This document shows, in pieces, positions 1 through 7,991 of a stretch of 52,857 nt of DNA; the stretch's first letter is position 1; each line of letters starts with the position of its first letter. The position numbers and the translations under genes are program-made. Under the pieces are notes generated by a model. The model had not been told where the DNA came from. It worked only from the letters and a program-made list of their open reading frames with translations, and made no database searches. Location: NCBI GenBank assembly GCA_964523295.1, contig CAZGAH010000023.1:1-52857 (forward strand). Reading direction: 5' to 3'. Origin of the DNA: CAZGAH01 sp964523295 (lineage in GTDB: Bacteria > Desulfobacterota > Desulfovibrionia > Desulfovibrionales > Desulfovibrionaceae).

Positions 1-87
1 GAGGCCTTGGTCTATCGTACAGTGGGAGTTGCAGTCGATGAAGACGAATTGTACATGATTCGGCGGAGAATTATGGAGATTTCATAA
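1..87 (+). CDS. C-terminal end of an unidentified protein (partial)
   Basis: The first 29 codons of the window are open in frame 1 and end with TAA at 85-87, giving 28 residues that end in RRRIMEIS. The 5' part lies outside the window. The piece is too short to assign to a family. It is acidic in the middle and basic near the end. A chance open frame is possible. Confidence 0.4.
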   Translation, partial: EALVYRTVGVAVDEDELYMIRRRIMEIS

Positions 88-256
88 CTCAATATCTATC
101 ATTCAAATAATTCAGGCAGTCACCCGATTTTCAACCCGCGGCGTCCTCCGTTCACGTTTTTGCAAGAAAAATTTTAAATTTCTGTCAAATCCATTCGGTT
201 TCGCCTGACGAGCGTGATAGCATCAGGCACTAACAGGCTTTGGCTCAAGGCGGATT

Positions 257-391
257 GATTCTAACGATGCACTTCTTGTCGCCGGACGTAAAAAGCAAAA
301 CCTGAAATTGATGACTAACGATGCCGACTTTCAAGTTGGCGGCATTGAGGTGCTGACAACCAACCCCAGACTACGGAGAGTATGTCCGTAA
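257..391 (+). pseudogene. C-terminal remnant of a PIN-domain nuclease (VapC-like)
   Basis: The frame ending at TAA 389-391 translates to a stretch containing DALLVAG, LKLMTNDADFQ and GIEVLTTNPRL. This is the typical end of PIN-domain ribonucleases, where an aspartate near DAL and the later TNDxDF pair belong to the acidic active site. The same frame is closed by TAG at 218-220, and no start codon or N-terminal half with the first catalytic aspartate was found. It is therefore probably the leftover of a toxin gene of a VapBC-type toxin-antitoxin pair. I see no antitoxin gene. The assignment rests on motif resemblance only. Confidence 0.5.
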
Positions 392-616
392 GGGATTCAC
401 GGAGAATCAGCATGTTGACAATACAGCACCCTCCACAACTCCCCTGCAAGGTCAGCGAAGCGCAGTCCCTGTGGGTGGGGGGCAGACGGTGTGTCGTGTC
501 TGGTTGCCGAACCGGAACGCGATGGCGCGCGTGCTCCGGACAAGGGCTGGAAACGGACTTGAAAGAACGGCACGGGTTGGGCTAATGTCCATCCGGACAC
601 GCGAAGGAGAAAGCTC
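392..616. other. Intergenic stretch, nothing recognised
   Basis: It leads into the lipoprotein gene at 617. An open frame at 382..585 has no ribosome binding site, a composition unlike a protein (many W, C and R) and no family resemblance. I see no clear promoter. Confidence 0.4.
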
Positions 617-1366
617 ATGAGACCATTTCCGGCCGGCCTGCGCCTGCTTTTCATCCTGCTGCTCTGCGCGGCGTGCTGCGCAAGCGGCTGCGCGCCGACG
701 CATTCGCTGCCGCAGCCTCATCTCGTCACCGAGCCGGCTGCGACGCCGGGTGCCGTACGTACGGCCCGCTGGGACATCGCCGCACTGGGCTACCAATACC
801 TCGGCCAGGGGCTGGATTACCAGTCGGCCGGGCTGGCGCCGGTGTTTCTGGTCTTCAAGAACCACAGCCAGGAGCAGCCGCAGGTTCTGGTGGAAGAAGT
901 CCGGGGCCTGGGGCGAGGGGAGTATCTGCCCTATTCCATCGAAGAGGCCTGCCGGCTGGTGTACGCCTCCAACGTTTTCGAGGTCGCGGCCGGCGACGCC
1001 GCGCGCAACGGCGCCATCGGCGCGGCCGTCGGCGCGGGCCTGGGGGCACTGATCGGCCTGCTGACCGGCGGCAACGACGCGATTTGGCAGGGCGCGCTTA
1101 TCGGCGGGGCCATTGGCGGCGTTGGCGGCGCCGTAACCTCGATACCCGAGGCCAAGGCCCAGCTCCGCGAGGCCACGCGCCAGGAACTCTACTACTACGC
1201 CTGGCGCGAAGAACCGCTGCCGCCGCAGTACACGCGCTCCGGCTACATCTACCTGCCCGGCAATGTCGGCATCGAGCGCATCCGGCTCACGGTCCGCTCC
1301 GCCGGCAAAGTGGAAACCTTCGAGGTGCCGATAGCCCGGCCGGCGCCCGGGGCAGCGCAGCGCTGA
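617..1366 (+). CDS. Lipoprotein with a glycine-zipper segment
   Basis: This is a protein of 249 residues. The N-terminus is a lipoprotein signal: basic start, hydrophobic stretch and a lipobox around ASGC with the acylated cysteine at about residue 25, so it should be anchored in the inner or outer membrane. A glycine-rich run at about residues 133-172 (GAAVGAGLGALIG, then GGAIGGVGGAV) has the spacing of glycine-zipper membrane segments. The rest is soluble-looking and not assigned. A strong ribosome binding site (GAAGGAGAAA) precedes the ATG. The next gene in the same direction begins 55 bp downstream. Function unknown; a role in the cell envelope is inferred from the lipobox and the zipper only. 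Confidence 0.75.
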   Translation: MRPFPAGLRLLFILLLCAACCASGCAPTHSLPQPHLVTEPAATPGAVRTARWDIAALGYQYLGQGLDYQSAGLAPVFLVFKNHSQEQPQVLVEEVRGLGRGEYLPYSIEEACRLVYASNVFEVAAGDAARNGAIGAAVGAGLGALIGLLTGGNDAIWQGALIGGAIGGVGGAVTSIPEAKAQLREATRQELYYYAWREEPLPPQYTRSGYIYLPGNVGIERIRLTVRSAGKVETFEVPIARPAPGAAQR

Positions 1367-1421
1367 TGCGCGGTCCCGATCTCGTTCCCCTTCGTCAACC
1401 CTGTCTCCATCGAGGATACGC

Positions 1422-1604
1422 ATGATTTATGTCGTGACCAGACACTGCACGGAATGTCCCTTCCTGACCGAGAGCGAGGGCGTTAAGATCTGCAACGCGT
1501 CGATGCCGCCAAAGCGTCCCGTCGGCAAGGAACCGGCCAAGGCCGAACGGCCGTCCTGGTGCGTCCTGCGCCGGGAAAAGGTCATCGTCTCGGAAGGCTC
1601 CTGA
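1422..1604 (+). CDS. Small cysteine-containing protein, unknown function
   Basis: This is a 60-residue protein preceded by GAGG seven bases before the ATG. It has a CTEC pair at residues 9-12 and two further cysteines (in KICNA and SWCVLR), four in all. This could make a small zinc or iron site, but no family was recognised. The middle is rich in Pro, Lys and Arg. It lies between the lipoprotein gene and the YkgJ-like gene, both in the same direction, so it may belong to one transcription unit. I call it real because of the ribosome binding site and the ordered cysteines. Confidence 0.6.
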   Translation: MIYVVTRHCTECPFLTESEGVKICNASMPPKRPVGKEPAKAERPSWCVLRREKVIVSEGS

Positions 1605-1706
1605 CCCGTCCTGCCTGTCCGAAACCGTTCTCACAACAGCTCATCCATGGCGGGCCCTCTCCTGGCGCCGGTCCGTCGCCGACCTCAACCACAGGAACCG
1701 ATGGCT

Positions 1707-2489
1707 ATGAACCCGTCCGATGACGCGACCCAGCAATTTCTGGACAGCCTGCCGGAGATACTTCCCGACCAGCGCTTCCGCTTCGGCTGTCACCCCGGTG
1801 TGGCCTGCTTCAACGCCTGCTGCGCCGAACTCGAGCTTATGCTTACGCCCTACGACGCGCTGCGACTGCGGCGCAGCCTGGATATGGACAGCGAGTCCTT
1901 TCTGAAGATGCATTGCCGGGTGGGAGTGTTCCCGGACACCGGCTTTCCCTCGCTGCACCTGAACATGGTCCGGGCGCCGAATTCGCCGTGTCCTTTTGTC
2001 TCCGAGGCCGGGTGTACGGTCTACCCCGACCGGCCGGGCGCCTGCCGCATGTACCCTATTGGCCGTGCCACGCGCATGGCCCGACAGGACGAAACGCCGG
2101 GCGCCATGTACGAGCAGTTCTTTCTGGTCCGCGAGCCGCACTGTCACGGCTTCAGCGAAACCACGGAATGGACGGTGGCCGAATGGACGGCGGATCAGGG
2201 CCTGGAAAGTTACAATCGCGTCAATGACCGCTATTCCGCGCTGATGGCCAGGCAAAAGGCCCTGAACAAGCCCATTCCCATTCGCCAGGCCAACATGGCC
2301 CTGCTGGCCCTGTACCAGCCGGACCGTTTCCAGGCCTTTTTGCGCGAAACGAAAATGTTCAACCGCGTCCCGGTGCCGGCGGAGGAGCAGGAGGCCATCC
2401 TGCACGACGAGGAAGCCTGCCTCGACTTCGCCTGCGACTGGCTGGAAATGGTCATCTTCAACGACAACGCGCGACTCTCTCCCCGATGA
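1707..2489 (+). CDS. YkgJ-family cysteine-cluster protein
   Basis: This is a protein of about 260 residues. The YkgJ/CxxCxxCC-type cluster is clear: C28, C34, C38 and C39 (GVACFNACC), then CPF, GCTVYPDRPGACR and PIGR further on. Such proteins are thought to bind zinc or iron through these cysteines; their reaction is not established. I prefer the ATG at 1707 because AGGAA sits nine bases before it; an in-frame ATG at 1701 is too close to that site, and 1647 lies further upstream. The stop overlaps the start of the next gene by four bases (ATGA), so the two are translationally coupled. That coupling to a heptose-activation enzyme is the only hint to its role. Confidence 0.8.
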   Translation: MNPSDDATQQFLDSLPEILPDQRFRFGCHPGVACFNACCAELELMLTPYDALRLRRSLDMDSESFLKMHCRVGVFPDTGFPSLHLNMVRAPNSPCPFVSEAGCTVYPDRPGACRMYPIGRATRMARQDETPGAMYEQFFLVREPHCHGFSETTEWTVAEWTADQGLESYNRVNDRYSALMARQKALNKPIPIRQANMALLALYQPDRFQAFLRETKMFNRVPVPAEEQEAILHDEEACLDFACDWLEMVIFNDNARLSPR

Positions 2490-2989
2490 GCCCGGCCGAC
2501 ATCCCGTTGCAGCATCCGGCCGTTTTCGAGCTTGACGGGCTGTGCGCCCGGCTCTCGTCGCTGCGTACCGGCAAGCGCGTGGTCTTTACCAACGGCTGCT
2601 TCGATATCCTGCATCCGGGCCATGCGGATCTGCTGGCCCGGGCGCGTGCCCTGGGCGACCTGCTCGTGGTGGGCGTCAACAGCGACGAATCCGTGCGTCG
2701 TCTGAACAAAGGACCGGGCCGACCGATCAACCCGCTGCCGCTGCGCGCCTTTCTGCTGGCCCATCTGCGCAGCGTCGATTATGTGGTACCCTTTTCCGAG
2801 GACACCCCTTTCGAGCTGATCCGGGCCTTGCAGCCCGACGTTCTGGTCAAAGGGGGCGACTGGCCCGTGGAACGCATCGTCGGCCGGGAGCTTGTCGAGG
2901 CCGGCGGAGGCACGGTATGCAGCCTGCCCCTGCTGCCGGGCTTTTCTACGAGCGCGCTCATCGCCCGTATTCGCGGCGAAAGCCTCTGA
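2486..2989 (+). CDS. rfaE2: D-glycero-beta-D-manno-heptose 1-phosphate adenylyltransferase (HldE C-terminal type)
   Basis: This cytoplasmic enzyme of 167 residues transfers AMP from ATP to heptose 1-phosphate, giving ADP-heptose for the lipopolysaccharide core. The cytidylyltransferase-type signature GCFDILHPGH is at residues 37-46. Further family marks are VNSDESV, LVKGGDW and the C-terminal GFSTSALI. The ribokinase half of bifunctional HldE is absent, so it is the stand-alone RfaE2/HldC form. The start overlaps the stop of the YkgJ-like gene. A family 9 glycosyltransferase of the heptosyltransferase type is encoded nearby on the other strand (4263..5861), which supports a role in heptose chemistry. 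Confidence 0.9.
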   Translation: MSPADIPLQHPAVFELDGLCARLSSLRTGKRVVFTNGCFDILHPGHADLLARARALGDLLVVGVNSDESVRRLNKGPGRPINPLPLRAFLLAHLRSVDYVVPFSEDTPFELIRALQPDVLVKGGDWPVERIVGRELVEAGGGTVCSLPLLPGFSTSALIARIRGESL

Positions 2990-3031
2990 GGCGCGCAGGA
3001 TGTCGGTCAGCGAGGGGCGCGGCACATGCAA

Positions 3032-3078
3032 CAGCCCGGGAAAGAGAATGCCTTGACGCATCGCTCTGTCCCGGGCTG
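3032..3078. terminator. Possible bidirectional terminator between convergent genes
   Basis: An inverted repeat, CAGCCCGGGA at 3032-3041 and TCCCGGGCTG at 3069-3078, lies between the ends of two genes that face each other. The arms match over ten bases but the loop is 27 bases and there is no T run, so a classical Rho-independent terminator is not proven. Confidence 0.35.
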
Positions 3079-3104
3079 CCGCACTGGGAGGAATTGACGA
3101 AAAC

Positions 3105-3458
3105 TCAGCTTCGTTTGCTCATGAATGTGCTGATCATGGGTGTGCGCCGGGCAGCCTTGCCATAGCCTTCGAGCCGTTTGCCTTCGCTGCGCGTGCGCAG
3201 TAACTCACGCCTCACGGAGTCGTGCAGCTGTCGGGCCTCGACGGTCAGCCGTCCCTGGAGCGACTGCAACTGCTCGAGCTTGCCCTGCAGCACCTCGAGT
3301 TCGACTCCGGCGCTGTTTTCAAAGGCCCGTGACATCAGGCTGGATCGGTCGTTGGCCATGAGGCCGGCCTCATCGATCTGTCCTGCCGTCAGCAGTGCAA
3401 GTTCGCGTTCACCCAGGGCCAGGGCCTCGTCCAGCAGACTCAGGCTGTTGCTGCCCAT
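3105..3458 (-). CDS. FlgN/FliT-like flagellar chaperone candidate
   Basis: This is a 117-residue, almost wholly helical protein. It starts with a LLDEALALGERELALLTAG helix followed by residues such as IDEA and ANDRSSLMSRAF, resembling the FlgN/FliT class of small helical flagellar export chaperones. The ATG at 3458 is preceded by AGAGGTG and begins only five bases after the stop of the upstream gene, so the two form an operon. No other flagellar gene is in the window, which leaves the assignment uncertain; it could be another small coiled-coil protein. Confidence 0.5.
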   Translation of the reverse strand: MGSNSLSLLDEALALGERELALLTAGQIDEAGLMANDRSSLMSRAFENSAGVELEVLQGKLEQLQSLQGRLTVEARQLHDSVRRELLRTRSEGKRLEGYGKAARRTPMISTFMSKRS

Positions 3459-3463
3459 GACGT

Positions 3464-4069
3464 TCACCTCTTGGAAGTTTCGCGGATATCTTCCCTGATC
3501 TTGGCGATGACTTTCTTCCACTTCGCCGTGGTCGGAACGAACTCGTATTCGAGAATGTCGGCGAGCAGAATCCAGTCTTCGTTTTCCATGACTTCACTCA
3601 TTTCCGAGAACAGGCTGGAAATTTCTTCCACCGCTTCGTTGAACTCGGCGTGGTTTCTCAGGGAGAATTCGTTACGCAGCACGCCGATCATGGCCAGAAA
3701 ATCACGCGTAACGTCGAGCAGATCCTGGTAGACCTCGAGCGCCTCGCTGTCGTCGGCCTGGCGGAACAACTCGGCAACGTGCTTTCCCCCCTCGTGCATC
3801 AACCGGATGACCTTGTAGAGTTCGCGGGTGATGTTGACGGCCATGTCGTGCATCGGCATGGAAATAATTTCTACCTTGCCGAAGGAACTGGAAATGATGT
3901 CCTCGGCCTGATGCGGATAGATCTCACTGAAATTCTCGTTGTCCACGATGACATCGGTGACGACGCGGTTGTCCAGGCTGCCGTCTTCCATGACTTTCAC
4001 CAGGAGTTCTTCGAGGTTTCCAAAGTTGTTCACTTTCAATCCTGTTGTCCGCCCATCGATAATGATCAT
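3464..4069 (-). CDS. Conserved-looking helical protein of unknown function
   Basis: This is a 201-residue protein. The start at 4069 (MIIIDGR) has AGGGAG just upstream. The N-terminal third (IIIDGRTTGLKVNNFGNLEE) looks like a small alpha/beta domain, and the rest is long acidic and amphipathic helices (EEISSLFSEMSEVMENEDW). No known family was recognised. It is the first gene of a two-gene operon with the FlgN-like protein, which suggests a partner in flagellar assembly or regulation; this is inference from position alone. The 190 bp upstream should carry the promoter. Confidence 0.65.
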   Translation of the reverse strand: MIIIDGRTTGLKVNNFGNLEELLVKVMEDGSLDNRVVTDVIVDNENFSEIYPHQAEDIISSSFGKVEIISMPMHDMAVNITRELYKVIRLMHEGGKHVAELFRQADDSEALEVYQDLLDVTRDFLAMIGVLRNEFSLRNHAEFNEAVEEISSLFSEMSEVMENEDWILLADILEYEFVPTTAKWKKVIAKIREDIRETSKR

Positions 4070-4262
4070 TGTTCTGACTCCCTGTGCCTGAGTGTTGCTG
4101 TCGAAGCTGAGTGACAATGCCTGATGCAAACGGTTATTCACGAATCGTGCCAAAGCCGGGCAACGACGACTCCTGGCTATCTTGCCATTTGCAAAACTGA
4201 GGCCAATTGCGCCAGAGCTGCCGGATTGCGCAATCGCCCCGGGTGTCGGGTGGGCCAAGGGA

Positions 4263-5861
4263 TTATTTCGGAGGAGGCTGGTCGGCCTGGCCGAGGAACT
4301 CGAGCCAGGACGTTGTCAGGGCCTGGTAACGATCGATGAGCGGCAGGAAGGTTTCCAGCTGACGACCGGCTTCCTGCGATTCGCTGAGCCAGAGGTGTCC
4401 GAGCACGGCCAGACGCTCGTCTGCGTCCCACAGCCCTTGCAAGCGCTGCCACGAGGCCATGAACTTCTGTTTGAGCGGCTCGATGCGTGCCCCTGCCAGC
4501 AGAGCCTGGCCCTGGCCGGCCAGCAGGGTCAACAGCTTGCGCGAGTCGTCCAGCGTGCGCGAGACGGACGCGCGGAAACCGGCCCCGAACGCAAAGGACG
4601 GCGGCGCAGGGATGGGCGTACGGTCAAGAAAATGACGATAGATGTGCCGCTGCAGCCGGATCCACTGCGTCCGCTCTTCCTGCTCGTGCCCGGAGAGGGA
4701 TTCCAGGCCCATGAACTGGTCTTCCTCCACGCGCGTGCGCCATATCCGGGCGTCCCCGGTCGCGCAGCCGCGCCCCTCCGTTACGCCGAGCAGGGTCTGG
4801 ACCGCCTGCAGCACGGTCTCGGGGGCGATGCGGCGGCGGCAGCGCTCCTGGTAGGCGCAGGGGCGGCTGAAGGAGCACGGGTGGCAGTCCAGATCGGGCT
4901 CCAGGCAAATATTGCCGGGTTGGTACGGCCCCGTATCCCAGGGCTGGGCCGTGGCGAGAAAGATGCCGACCACGGGCCGGCCCAGCCCGGCCGCCAGGTG
5001 CATGGTCCCGGTGTCGTTGCTCACCAGCAGCCGGACCTGGCTGAGCACTGCGGCCAGCTCGGGCAGGGAGGTCCGCCCGGTCAGATCGAGCCCCGGAGCT
5101 CCGGCTGCCAGATAGCGGGCAGCCAGTTCGCGCTCGCTGTCACTGCCCAGCAGCACGGGAGTGAGCCCGGCCTGGTCCAGCAACCGCCCCAGCGCGGCAA
5201 AGTGCTCCAGCGGCCAGCGTCGGCGGTTTTCGCTGGCCCCGAGCTGGAATCCGACCAGCCCGCGGCTGGCCGGCGCCGGGCCTGCCTGCGCAAGCAAGGC
5301 CCTGGCCTGTTCCCTGCGCTCCGCGTCGGGCTGGCGCAGGGCAAAGGGCCGGGGACCGGAGCCGAGTTCGCAGGCCTTCCAGAACAGATCGACCAGATTG
5401 AAGGGGCTCAGGCCGCGGTAGCGGGACGAGGCCAGCAGAAAGGCGACCCAGGAGTTCGAGCTCAGGCCGAAGCCAAGCTCATCGAGTAAAAACCCCTGGC
5501 AGCGCGGCGTCTGAGCGTTGGCGGAGAGACTGCTCTCGGCCAGGGCCCGAGCCAGAAGTCTGACGCTGAGCGTTGCCGTCAGGTTGGTTACCGGATCCGG
5601 CGCGCGCGTTGTCACTATCTGCCGCCCCCAGGTCACGAGCTCGGCGGATGCCGCGCGCCAGTCCCGTTCCAGCGCAGCCAGCAACCGCGCACCCGGCAGG
5701 CTGTGGACGCAGTCCAGGTCCTGCAACAGGGCCGCGGCCCCGGAGAAGTTGTCCAGGCAGACCAGCCCCACGGAATTGCCCGCGGCAGCCAGCCCGGAAA
5801 TGGCCGGCTGGGTCTGCAGCAGGTCGCCGAAGCGGGTCAGATTCAGGATCAGCGTATGCAT
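4263..5861 (-). CDS. Glycosyltransferase family 9 (heptosyltransferase-like) with C-terminal extension
   Basis: This is a 532-residue protein. The N-terminal 370 residues have the GT-B, family 9 pattern: ILNLTRFGDLLQTQPAI at the start, the donor-site segment GFQLGASENRRRWP, and SNDTGTMHLAAGLGRPVVG with its DTG turn. Family members move heptose from ADP-heptose onto lipopolysaccharide or other acceptors at the inner face of the membrane. A cysteine cluster (CHPCSFSRPCAYQERC) follows, as in many of these enzymes. About 160 further helical residues at the C-terminus are not part of the usual domain and are unassigned. The nearby RfaE2-like gene would supply ADP-heptose. It is transcribed toward the 4069 gene. 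Confidence 0.85.
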   Translation of the reverse strand: MHTLILNLTRFGDLLQTQPAISGLAAAGNSVGLVCLDNFSGAAALLQDLDCVHSLPGARLLAALERDWRAASAELVTWGRQIVTTRAPDPVTNLTATLSVRLLARALAESSLSANAQTPRCQGFLLDELGFGLSSNSWVAFLLASSRYRGLSPFNLVDLFWKACELGSGPRPFALRQPDAERREQARALLAQAGPAPASRGLVGFQLGASENRRRWPLEHFAALGRLLDQAGLTPVLLGSDSERELAARYLAAGAPGLDLTGRTSLPELAAVLSQVRLLVSNDTGTMHLAAGLGRPVVGIFLATAQPWDTGPYQPGNICLEPDLDCHPCSFSRPCAYQERCRRRIAPETVLQAVQTLLGVTEGRGCATGDARIWRTRVEEDQFMGLESLSGHEQEERTQWIRLQRHIYRHFLDRTPIPAPPSFAFGAGFRASVSRTLDDSRKLLTLLAGQGQALLAGARIEPLKQKFMASWQRLQGLWDADERLAVLGHLWLSESQEAGRQLETFLPLIDRYQALTTSWLEFLGQADQPPPK

Positions 5862-5936
5862 GACCGTCCATTCCGCCCGGGGCCGATCCGGGCAAGGCGC
5901 GCAGGCAACATCGGTGCCAGGGTCAGGCCGCGTGCC

Positions 5937-6302
5937 TTACTGATTGCCGAGATGCAGCGCGTAGGCGATACGATTCTCGTCCTTGCTCAGGGTGACCATA
6001 AACACCGCGTTGTCCTTCATGAACTGCAACGCCCCGCCGTCTTCCTGCTCCGCCTCCATGACTTTTTTCCAGCCCTTGTCGGTGAACACCTTTTTGTAGA
6101 ACTCCAGAACGGCCGGGATGGTGGACTCTACTTCGACCATGGCCGTCGCACCCTGCTCCATGGTCATGGCCTGCACGACCTTGGAGCCGGGAACCAGGGG
6201 GATGTCCTTGAGCGCGTCGGGCAAGGACACATCGGCCAGACAGATCGATGCGCAAAGCAGCAGCGCGGACAATACGGTGAGCAGCAATGATTTTTTCAGC
6301 AT
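5937..6302 (-). CDS. Small exported protein, unknown function
   Basis: This is a 121-residue protein. A clear Sec signal peptide (MLKKSLLLTVLSALLLCASI) is followed by cleavage near CLA/D, so it should be periplasmic. The mature part is about 98 residues with FYKKVFTDKGWKKV and ENRIAYAL, resembling small alpha/beta periplasmic proteins, but I cannot name a family. The start at 6302 has an excellent GAGGAGAA ribosome binding site; longer upstream frames have none. Its neighbours are transcribed in the same direction but widely spaced. Confidence 0.7.
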   Translation of the reverse strand: MLKKSLLLTVLSALLLCASICLADVSLPDALKDIPLVPGSKVVQAMTMEQGATAMVEVESTIPAVLEFYKKVFTDKGWKKVMEAEQEDGGALQFMKDNAVFMVTLSKDENRIAYALHLGNQ

Positions 6303-6742
6303 GTGAGTTCTCCTCGCAATCAGGGTTTCGAGGCCGACACCGCACCCGGCGGCCGCTCCGGCCTCATGCGTTGGACACATTCGCAACCCCTGTAGCAGGA
6401 AACCCCACCCTGTGGAAGGGGGCAACCGGGCCTCCAGCCACAGCAATGCCGCCCGTTGCGTTGCGTTGCGCTGCCGGCGCAACGGAGTACATCGTCCCCG
6501 TTACGCCGAATCTGCATCGTTGTCGGATTTGGTTCCGTCCCCCCCCGCCGTAGGCGCCTGCCTCCGTTCGCTATCCAGCCCTGAGATTCGGAGCAGGTTA
6601 TTTCGAACAAATCAAACAGGCTGCAAAAAAGCTGAACACAAAAACGCGCAGCTCGGCATGCTTCCGCAAACCCCGATCCGATCGGTTCAGAACACTCCGA
6701 AACAAACCTGGGATGACGTGGTTGTTTCGAGGGGTTACATTT
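6303..6742. other. 440-bp intergenic region, no gene recognised
   Basis: It separates two minus-strand genes. It holds a short GTTGC direct repeat at about 6455-6473 and a run of eight or nine C at about 6539-6546. I looked for riboswitch cores (TPP, cyclic di-GMP, cobalamin) in the leader of the 6302 gene and saw none complete. The open frames in it lack ribosome binding sites. Confidence 0.4.
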
Positions 6743-7549
6743 CTAACAGACCGAACCGGCGAAGCGCGGGGTTTCCGTGTCCCAGGACTGCACAACCTCA
6801 CGTCCTTTCGCATAACGGAAATCGCAACATGCATCACCCTGCGCGATGGTGTGGACTCTGCGCAGGCCGGTTCCCTGGTAGCGGGACAGGGTAAAGTCGT
6901 TGAGGCAGAAGTACGGTGCCACGACCGTTTCTCCATGCGCGCGAAACAGTTGCACGGCTCCGCATTGACTGTAGTCGTGGCCTGCGTCGAAGTCTTTGCC
7001 GTTGCCGAAGACCACGCGCGCTACCCAGTCGTCCGGATAGCGGCGTTGTTGGGTCTGCTGCGCCCACTCGCGCAGGAAGGTGTAATTTTTTTCCGCAAAA
7101 TAGGCCTCGCCCTGTTGGCGCAGGGTTTGGGCGGGCGTCGCGGCGAGGTCTTGCTCGAAGAGGTCGTAGAGCAGGCGGCCGGCGACCGCAGGAGGCTGTC
7201 CGCGATCCTTGAGCGACTGGGAGAAGGCGATGAGCCAGGCGGCCTGAAAGAGGTTCTCGTAGTTTCGATTCGCTGCGCCGCCGACGTCCGGCAGAACCGG
7301 CAAAAGCGCCTCGTAACGCAGGGCGGACTCCCCGGCGGTTTTACGGGCCATCGTTTCGCCGAGGATTGGAGTCAGTAACCGCGTGATATCTGGCAGCATC
7401 GCCCGGAATTCCAGAACGCGACGCGCCCGTTCCTCCGCATCAACACCAGCGGCCGCCAAAAGCGGAGTGGGGACAAAAAGACTGCATCCAACGACCAAAC
7501 CGGCCTTGAGAAAACCCCGACGAGACAACAAACATTGCTGGCAGATCAT
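6743..7549 (-). CDS. Tat-exported L-2-amino-thiazoline-4-carboxylic acid hydrolase-like protein
   Basis: This is a 268-residue protein. The N-terminus carries a twin-arginine signal (SRRGFLKAG) and a hydrophobic stretch, with likely cleavage after LLAAA, so it should be folded before export to the periplasm. The C-terminal part contains CLNDF and GDACCDFRYAKG, the pattern I associate with the ATC hydrolase family (ring opening of 2-amino-thiazoline-4-carboxylate in cysteine formation in Pseudomonas). Members in anaerobes usually have no tested function and the exported form is unusual, so the substrate here is unknown. Cysteines at the very N-terminus (CQQC) and C-terminus (VC) are notable. 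Confidence 0.65.
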   Translation of the reverse strand: MICQQCLLSRRGFLKAGLVVGCSLFVPTPLLAAAGVDAEERARRVLEFRAMLPDITRLLTPILGETMARKTAGESALRYEALLPVLPDVGGAANRNYENLFQAAWLIAFSQSLKDRGQPPAVAGRLLYDLFEQDLAATPAQTLRQQGEAYFAEKNYTFLREWAQQTQQRRYPDDWVARVVFGNGKDFDAGHDYSQCGAVQLFRAHGETVVAPYFCLNDFTLSRYQGTGLRRVHTIAQGDACCDFRYAKGREVVQSWDTETPRFAGSVC

Positions 7550-7646
7550 AACTGGCTCAATGGCGTGAAGCCCGGCTTATGTTGTAACGTCTTGCGTTTT
7601 CGCAATATACAAGAGCGGTCCGGCTGACAAGCGTTCATCCTCGTTC

Positions 7647-7676
7647 TTGACTGTCCGTATCGATAGACGCTATACT
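7647..7676 (+). promoter_or_regulatory. Sigma-70-like promoter candidate
   Basis: TTGACT at 7647-7652 and TATACT at 7671-7676 are 18 bp apart, close to consensus. They lie 316 bp before the ATG of the CheB-CheR-kinase gene, inside a 440-bp region (7550-7991) between divergent genes in which I see no other feature. The long leader makes the link to that gene uncertain. Confidence 0.4.
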
Positions 7677-7991
7677 GATACAGATTTTGCGCAGGACTGC
7701 CCCTTCGGCGTCGCCAGGGGGCCGGGATCGGCAGAGCGCTTTTGCAGGAACAGCCTCGAGCCGATCGCTACAAACCGTCCACCGCGCACGCTGGTTGCGG
7801 GACATTGCGACTGCTGGGGGGCAGCCACGACGACGCTTGCTGTCCGTTCGGACAGGCCTTCCTCCATTACGCACGCTCTCGACTACCCGGACAACGTGGC
7901 TTCGTATAGTGGTACAGCTTCATTTGTACGGTGTGCAACGTCTACTCGTTGAGGGCTTCGGTTCGCCGGGGTTATTCGACGCAGGTGCAGC

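Noticed and set aside
452..1423. A 323-residue open frame on the minus strand
   Set aside because: Opposite the lipoprotein gene, which has signal peptide and ribosome binding site.
6570..6610. CTGAGA as a possible TPP riboswitch core
   Set aside because: The second conserved part is missing and the strand does not match the gene it would control.
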